Below are positions 60,416 to 64,000 of a stretch of DNA of 64,000 nt, piece by piece. The first letter of the stretch is position 1. Each line of letters opens with the position of its first letter. The notes under the pieces were generated by a model that was given only the letters and a program-made list of their open reading frames with translations, did not search any database and was not told the origin of the DNA. The position numbers were made by a program, and so were the translations under genes. This DNA comes from Rhodospirillales bacterium. GTDB taxonomy: Bacteria > Pseudomonadota > Alphaproteobacteria > Rhodospirillales > Defluviicoccaceae. The stretch is from the NCBI GenBank assembly GCA_016712595.1, contig JADJQT010000001.1, positions 1,485,501-1,549,500 on the forward strand, in the 5' to 3' direction.

Positions 60416-61400
60416 ATGCGCCGCGTCGCGCGCATCGTTCTTGTCGCTGCGATCGTGATGGTGGTATTCGCCGGCGGCGTGGCGTGGGTGTACAACCTCT
60501 ACGACCGGCCGGGCCCCCTGATCGAGGGGTCGTCCGTCATCGTTCCAAAAGGCGCGAGCGTTTCCGATATCGCCCGACTGCTCGGCATCGCCGGCGTTGT
60601 TTCCTCACCGCTGCTGTTTGAACTCGCCGCCCGGATGGAAGGATCGACCGGCGCCCTTCGCGCTGGCGAATATCGTTTTCCCGCCGGGACGAGCATGCGT
60701 GACGTTCTCGCCATGCTGCGCGACGGTGACGTGTTCGTCCGGCGGCTGACCGTGCCGGAGGGGACGAGCAGCGAACAGGTGCTCGAACTTCTCAACGAGG
60801 CACCCGGATTGGAAGGCACGGTGGCGGCTCTGCCGGCCGAAGGTGCGTTGCTTCCCGAGACCTACAACTATACGTGGGGGGACACCCGCAATGACCTGCT
60901 ACGTCGAATGTCGCAGGCCATGTCGTCTTCGCTTGAGGAACTCTGGACGCAGCGCGATGCGTCGCTGCCGCTGGATCTCGCCGCGCGAGGCGCTGATTCT
61001 CGCCTCGATCGTTGAGAAGGAGACGGGCATTGCCGATGAACGGCCCCGCGTTGCCGCCGTATTCCTGAACCGCCTGAAGGCGGGGATGCGGCTGCAGGCT
61101 GATCCGACGGTGGTTTTCGCCCTGTGGGGCGGTGGCGAGCCGCCCCGGCCGCTGACCCTCGCCGATCTGCAGGTGCGCTCGCCGTACAACACCTACCTGA
61201 ATGAAGGACTGCCGCCCGGGCCCATCACCAATCCCGGCCGGGCCGCGCTGCTGGCCGTGCTTCGGCCGGCGCAGAGCGAGGACTTTTACTTCGTCGCCGA
61301 CGGCACCGGCGGACATGCGTTTGCCCGTACCCTCGACGAGCATCTGCGCAACGTCGCGCGATGGCGCAAATTGAATGGTGGCGGCCAGGGAGCGGAATAG
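60416..61400 (+). pseudogene. mltG: Endolytic transglycosylase MltG, interrupted by a frameshift
   Basis: MltG cuts nascent peptidoglycan strands at the membrane. The first frame gives a membrane anchor (about residues 5-25), the LysM-like part (GASVSDIARLLGIAGV) and the middle region, up to about 60977, then stops at 61015. The next frame continues from about 60978 with SPREALILASIVEKETGIA, the segment thought to hold the catalytic Glu, and ends at 61400. The change fits one extra C at 60977 (GAT-C-TCG). As written, no full-length protein is made; a sequencing error is equally possible. Confidence 0.85.
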
Positions 61401-61480
61401 AGCCGTGGCGGGCGGGGCCATGTCCGTCCTTTTGCGGCTGAGACGGGGTAGACGGCAGGTGGGATGCAAGGATGGTTGAA

Positions 61481-62371
61481 ATGACGATTGCTTCGATGAC
61501 CGGCTTTGCCCGCTTGGAAGGAAGTACACCAACCTGCGCTTGGACGTGGGAGGTACGGAGCGTCAATGCCCGCGGACTCGACATTCGCAGTCGTCTGCCC
61601 GCCGGCTTCGAGGCATTGGAACCGGCCGTGCGGCAGCGGGTGGGAGCCGGGCTCAAGCGCTGCAATGTTTCGCTGACGCTGCAGCTCGCCTGGACCGGAG
61701 GCGATCAGGCGGTGCGGATCAACACGCAGGTTCTCGACGCCGTTCTGGCACTGGTTCCGCAGGTCGAATCCCGGCTGGCCGATCATCGGCCATCGAGCGC
61801 CGAGGGTCTGCTCGCCCTGCGCGGCGTCATCGAGGTGAGTGATCCGGTTCCGACCGGCGCGGAGCGCGCCACGCTCGAAGCGACGTTACTGGCAGGGCTG
61901 GACCAAGTATTGGCCACGCTCATCGATGTGCGTCGGGCAGAAGGCCGGCGGCTGTCCACGGTGCTCTGCGAGCACTTCGTCCGGTTGTCCGTCCTCGCCG
62001 AGCGGGCAAGTGTCCTCGCTTCGCTGCATCCGGCGGCGATCGCCGCCCGACTGAAGGAACAACTGGCGTCATTGCTCGGCCAGTCACCAGCCTTGCCGGA
62101 AGAACGCTTGGCCCAGGAAATCGCGCTTCTTGCCACAAAGGCCGATTCCCGCGAGGAACTCGATCGCCTGCGCGCGCACCACGAGGCCGCCGTGGCGCTG
62201 CTCGAACGCGGTGGCGCTGTCGGCCGTCAGCTTGATTTCCTCTGCCAGGAATTCAATCGTGAAGCGAATACGCTGTGTGCCAAGTCGGGAGACATCGAAC
62301 TGACACGGGTCGGCCTCGACCTGAAGGCGACCATCGAGCAGATCCGCGAGCAGGTACAGAACATTGAGTGA
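61481..62371 (+). CDS. YicC family endoribonuclease
   Basis: YicC proteins are RNases that act on certain RNAs. The 296-residue protein starts TIASMTGFARLEG, has WEVRSVNARGLDIRSRLP near residue 22, and ends with the helical C-terminal part including FLCQEFNREANTLCAKSGD. ATG at 61481 has AAGGA 8 bases upstream; the ATG at 61472 is closer to that site and less likely. The gene lies next to gmk, a common arrangement. Confidence 0.93.
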   Translation: MTIASMTGFARLEGSTPTCAWTWEVRSVNARGLDIRSRLPAGFEALEPAVRQRVGAGLKRCNVSLTLQLAWTGGDQAVRINTQVLDAVLALVPQVESRLADHRPSSAEGLLALRGVIEVSDPVPTGAERATLEATLLAGLDQVLATLIDVRRAEGRRLSTVLCEHFVRLSVLAERASVLASLHPAAIAARLKEQLASLLGQSPALPEERLAQEIALLATKADSREELDRLRAHHEAAVALLERGGAVGRQLDFLCQEFNREANTLCAKSGDIELTRVGLDLKATIEQIREQVQNIE

Positions 62372-62402
62372 TCAAACGGACGACGCGTGCAAGGTCGCCC
62401 CG

Positions 62403-63074
62403 ATGGCGATCACCCGGCGTGGACTGATGCTGGTGCTCTCCTCACCATCGGGAGCCGGAAAGTCAACAATTGCCCGGGCGCTGCTTGACCGCGATAAGGC
62501 GTTGTCGATGTCGATCTCGGCGACCACCCGGCCGCCCCGTCCGGGAGAGGTCGACGGCCGCGACTACCGCTTCGTCGATCGCGCGACGTTCACCGCGATG
62601 GTCGAGCACGATCAGCTTCTCGAATACGCCACGGTGTTCGGCAACAGCTACGGCAGTCCGCGTGGTCCGGTCGAGGAAACCCTGCGGGCCGGGCGCGACG
62701 TTCTGTTCGACGTCGACTGGCAGGGCACACAGCAGTTGCGGCAGAACGCCCGCGACGATCTGGTCAGTGTCTTTATCCTGCCGCCATCCCATGGCGAGCT
62801 CGAGCGGCGCTTGCATACGAGAGCGCAGGACAGCGACGAGGTCGTGCGCGCCCGCATGGCGAAGGCGGCGGACGAGATGAGCCACTGGGCGGAGTACGAC
62901 TACATCGTGGTCAATCGGCAAATTGACGTAGCGGTTGCTGCGGTTCAGGCGATCCTTGATGCCGAGCGCCTGCGGCGCGAACGCCAGATCGGCCTTGCCG
63001 AGTTCGTCAAGATGATGAGCCGGGAAGATCTCGGGGCGTGCGTGAATTTGCCCGGTTCAGCGTCGCGCCGTTGA
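62403..63074 (+). CDS. gmk: Guanylate kinase
   Basis: Gmk makes GDP from GMP. The 223-residue protein has the P-loop LSSPSGAGKST, the GMP-binding SISATTRPPRPGEVDGRDYRF, and the DVDWQGTQQLRQ segment. ATG at 62403 has AAGG 8 bases upstream and gives the family start; a TTG at 62364 would overlap yicC by 8 bases. Its 3' end overlaps the convergent transporter gene by 18 bases. Confidence 0.96.
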   Translation: MAITRRGLMLVLSSPSGAGKSTIARALLDRDKALSMSISATTRPPRPGEVDGRDYRFVDRATFTAMVEHDQLLEYATVFGNSYGSPRGPVEETLRAGRDVLFDVDWQGTQQLRQNARDDLVSVFILPPSHGELERRLHTRAQDSDEVVRARMAKAADEMSHWAEYDYIVVNRQIDVAVAAVQAILDAERLRRERQIGLAEFVKMMSREDLGACVNLPGSASRR

Positions 63075-63983
63075 CGAGCACCAGATGCCGAGCGCGATCG
63101 CAATGACGCCGATGACGTGGAATTGGTGGAGCTGTTCGCCGAGGAACAGCACCGCGAGAATGGCGGCGAACACCGGCATGAGATGGATGAACAGTCCGGC
63201 CTTGGCGGCGCCAACTGCGGCAACGCCGTGGTTCCAGCAGGCGAAGGCGATGACCGAGGCAAAAACGCCGACGTAGCCGATGGCGGCAAGCGTCTGCACC
63301 GTCGGCTGAAATCCTCCCAATACGGACTGCTCGAGGGCATATCCGGGCGCGAGCAGAACAATGCCGAGAACCACCGTGACGAAGAGCAAGGTCAGCGGCG
63401 GCAGGTCGTTCGGTCGGCGGCGAATCAAAACCGAATAAATTGACCATGCCGGGACAGCGAGGCACACCCACAGGTCCCCGGCGAGAAACCGCAAGCCTTC
63501 GGCGAAACGCACATCGCCCTTCAGAATCACGATGGCAACCCCGGCGAACGAGATCGCGATGCCGAGGGCTTGGCGCGCGCTGATCGTCGTGCCGTCGAGC
63601 AAAAAGGCGGTGATCGGGATGGCGACGGGGATGGTCGCGATGATGAGCACGCCGTTGATCGCGGTCGTCGTCTGCAGCCCCTGATAGACAACATATTGGA
63701 AAGCAACAATTCCGCTGAGGCAAAGCACGACGAGCAATGGCCAGTGACGTCGTAAGGTGGCGCGTCGCCGCCACGCGTCGGTGATCGTGAACGGCAGCAA
63801 GACGGCGGCCGCCACGACCCAGCGCCAGAATGTCAGCGCGAGCGGGTGAATATCGGCATGCAGCGCACGGCCGATGACAAAATTCCCCGCCCAGAAGAGC
63901 GGTGGAACGGCGAGAATGATCCAGATGGATGGCGTTGCGGCGCGTCGGGGCGGGACCGGCGCCTGCGGATCACCGCGCGGCAT
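63057..63983 (-). CDS. DMT superfamily transporter with two EamA domains
   Basis: The 308-residue protein has about ten membrane segments in two repeated EamA halves. FWAGNFVIGRALHADIHPLALTF begins the first, and SIYSVLIRRRPNDLPPLTLL begins the second. EamA proteins export metabolites such as amino acids. The substrate is unknown. The start lies near the end of the window but the gene is complete. Confidence 0.9.
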   Translation of the reverse strand: MPRGDPQAPVPPRRAATPSIWIILAVPPLFWAGNFVIGRALHADIHPLALTFWRWVVAAAVLLPFTITDAWRRRATLRRHWPLLVVLCLSGIVAFQYVVYQGLQTTTAINGVLIIATIPVAIPITAFLLDGTTISARQALGIAISFAGVAIVILKGDVRFAEGLRFLAGDLWVCLAVPAWSIYSVLIRRRPNDLPPLTLLFVTVVLGIVLLAPGYALEQSVLGGFQPTVQTLAAIGYVGVFASVIAFACWNHGVAAVGAAKAGLFIHLMPVFAAILAVLFLGEQLHQFHVIGVIAIALGIWCSSTARR

Positions 63984-64000
63984 CGCCCTTCTCCGCCAGC

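Overview
The window is about 64 kb of GC-rich DNA with dense, short-gapped genes, Shine-Dalgarno sites of the GGAG type and frequent GTG starts. Gene content points to an alphaproteobacterium, most likely a Rhodospirillales-type organism. The evidence is the zapE-mdh-sucCDAB order, a PhyR-type response regulator beside an HWE kinase, the rpsF-rpsR-DUF2232-rplI order and a DMT exporter at the end. This is inferred from gene content; no database was searched. I see no rRNA, tRNA, CRISPR array or insertion sequence.

Layout. 1-3.8 kb holds housekeeping genes: a truncated folC, trxA, a DUF4136 lipoprotein, yggT, a DUF167 gene and folD. 3.9-7.1 kb is a ferrous iron uptake operon (feoA-feoA-feoB-feoC) behind a near-perfect Fur box. 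7.1-14.9 kb holds an epimerase-NfeD-slipin operon, a TPR protein, a GST, an orphan substrate-binding protein and zapE. 15.2-23.3 kb is the TCA block mdh-sucC-sucD-sucA-sucB. 23.3-28 kb holds a glycogen debranching enzyme, treZ and a DUF2795 gene, all on the minus strand.

28.4-40.2 kb is rich in envelope and signalling genes: an AsmA protein behind a candidate general-stress (EcfG) promoter, a FIST-GGDEF cyclase, a GIY-YIG-like/glycosyltransferase fusion, a YqaE/Pmp3 peptide, an HWE kinase tail to tail with PhyR, and a chemoreceptor ending in PilZ. The cyclase would make c-di-GMP and the PilZ receptor could sense it. 40.4-48.7 kb holds small membrane and orphan genes, an MscS channel, an ArsC-like protein and a divergent UbiB-family kinase. 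48.8-50.7 kb is fabI-aroC.

50.9-55 kb is the most unusual stretch. A 673-residue protein joins a lysozyme-like region, an NlpC/P60-like cysteine-peptidase region and a V8/trypsin-like serine protease, and is followed by a gene for a 397-residue lipoprotein. Next come unusually AT-rich DNA and a tiny secreted HExxH protein. 55.2-57.6 kb is the ribosomal operon rpsF-rpsR-DUF2232-rplI. 57.9-64 kb is fatty-acid and envelope synthesis (fabG-acpP-fabF-mltG-yicC-gmk), in which mltG carries a frameshift, and then a DMT transporter.
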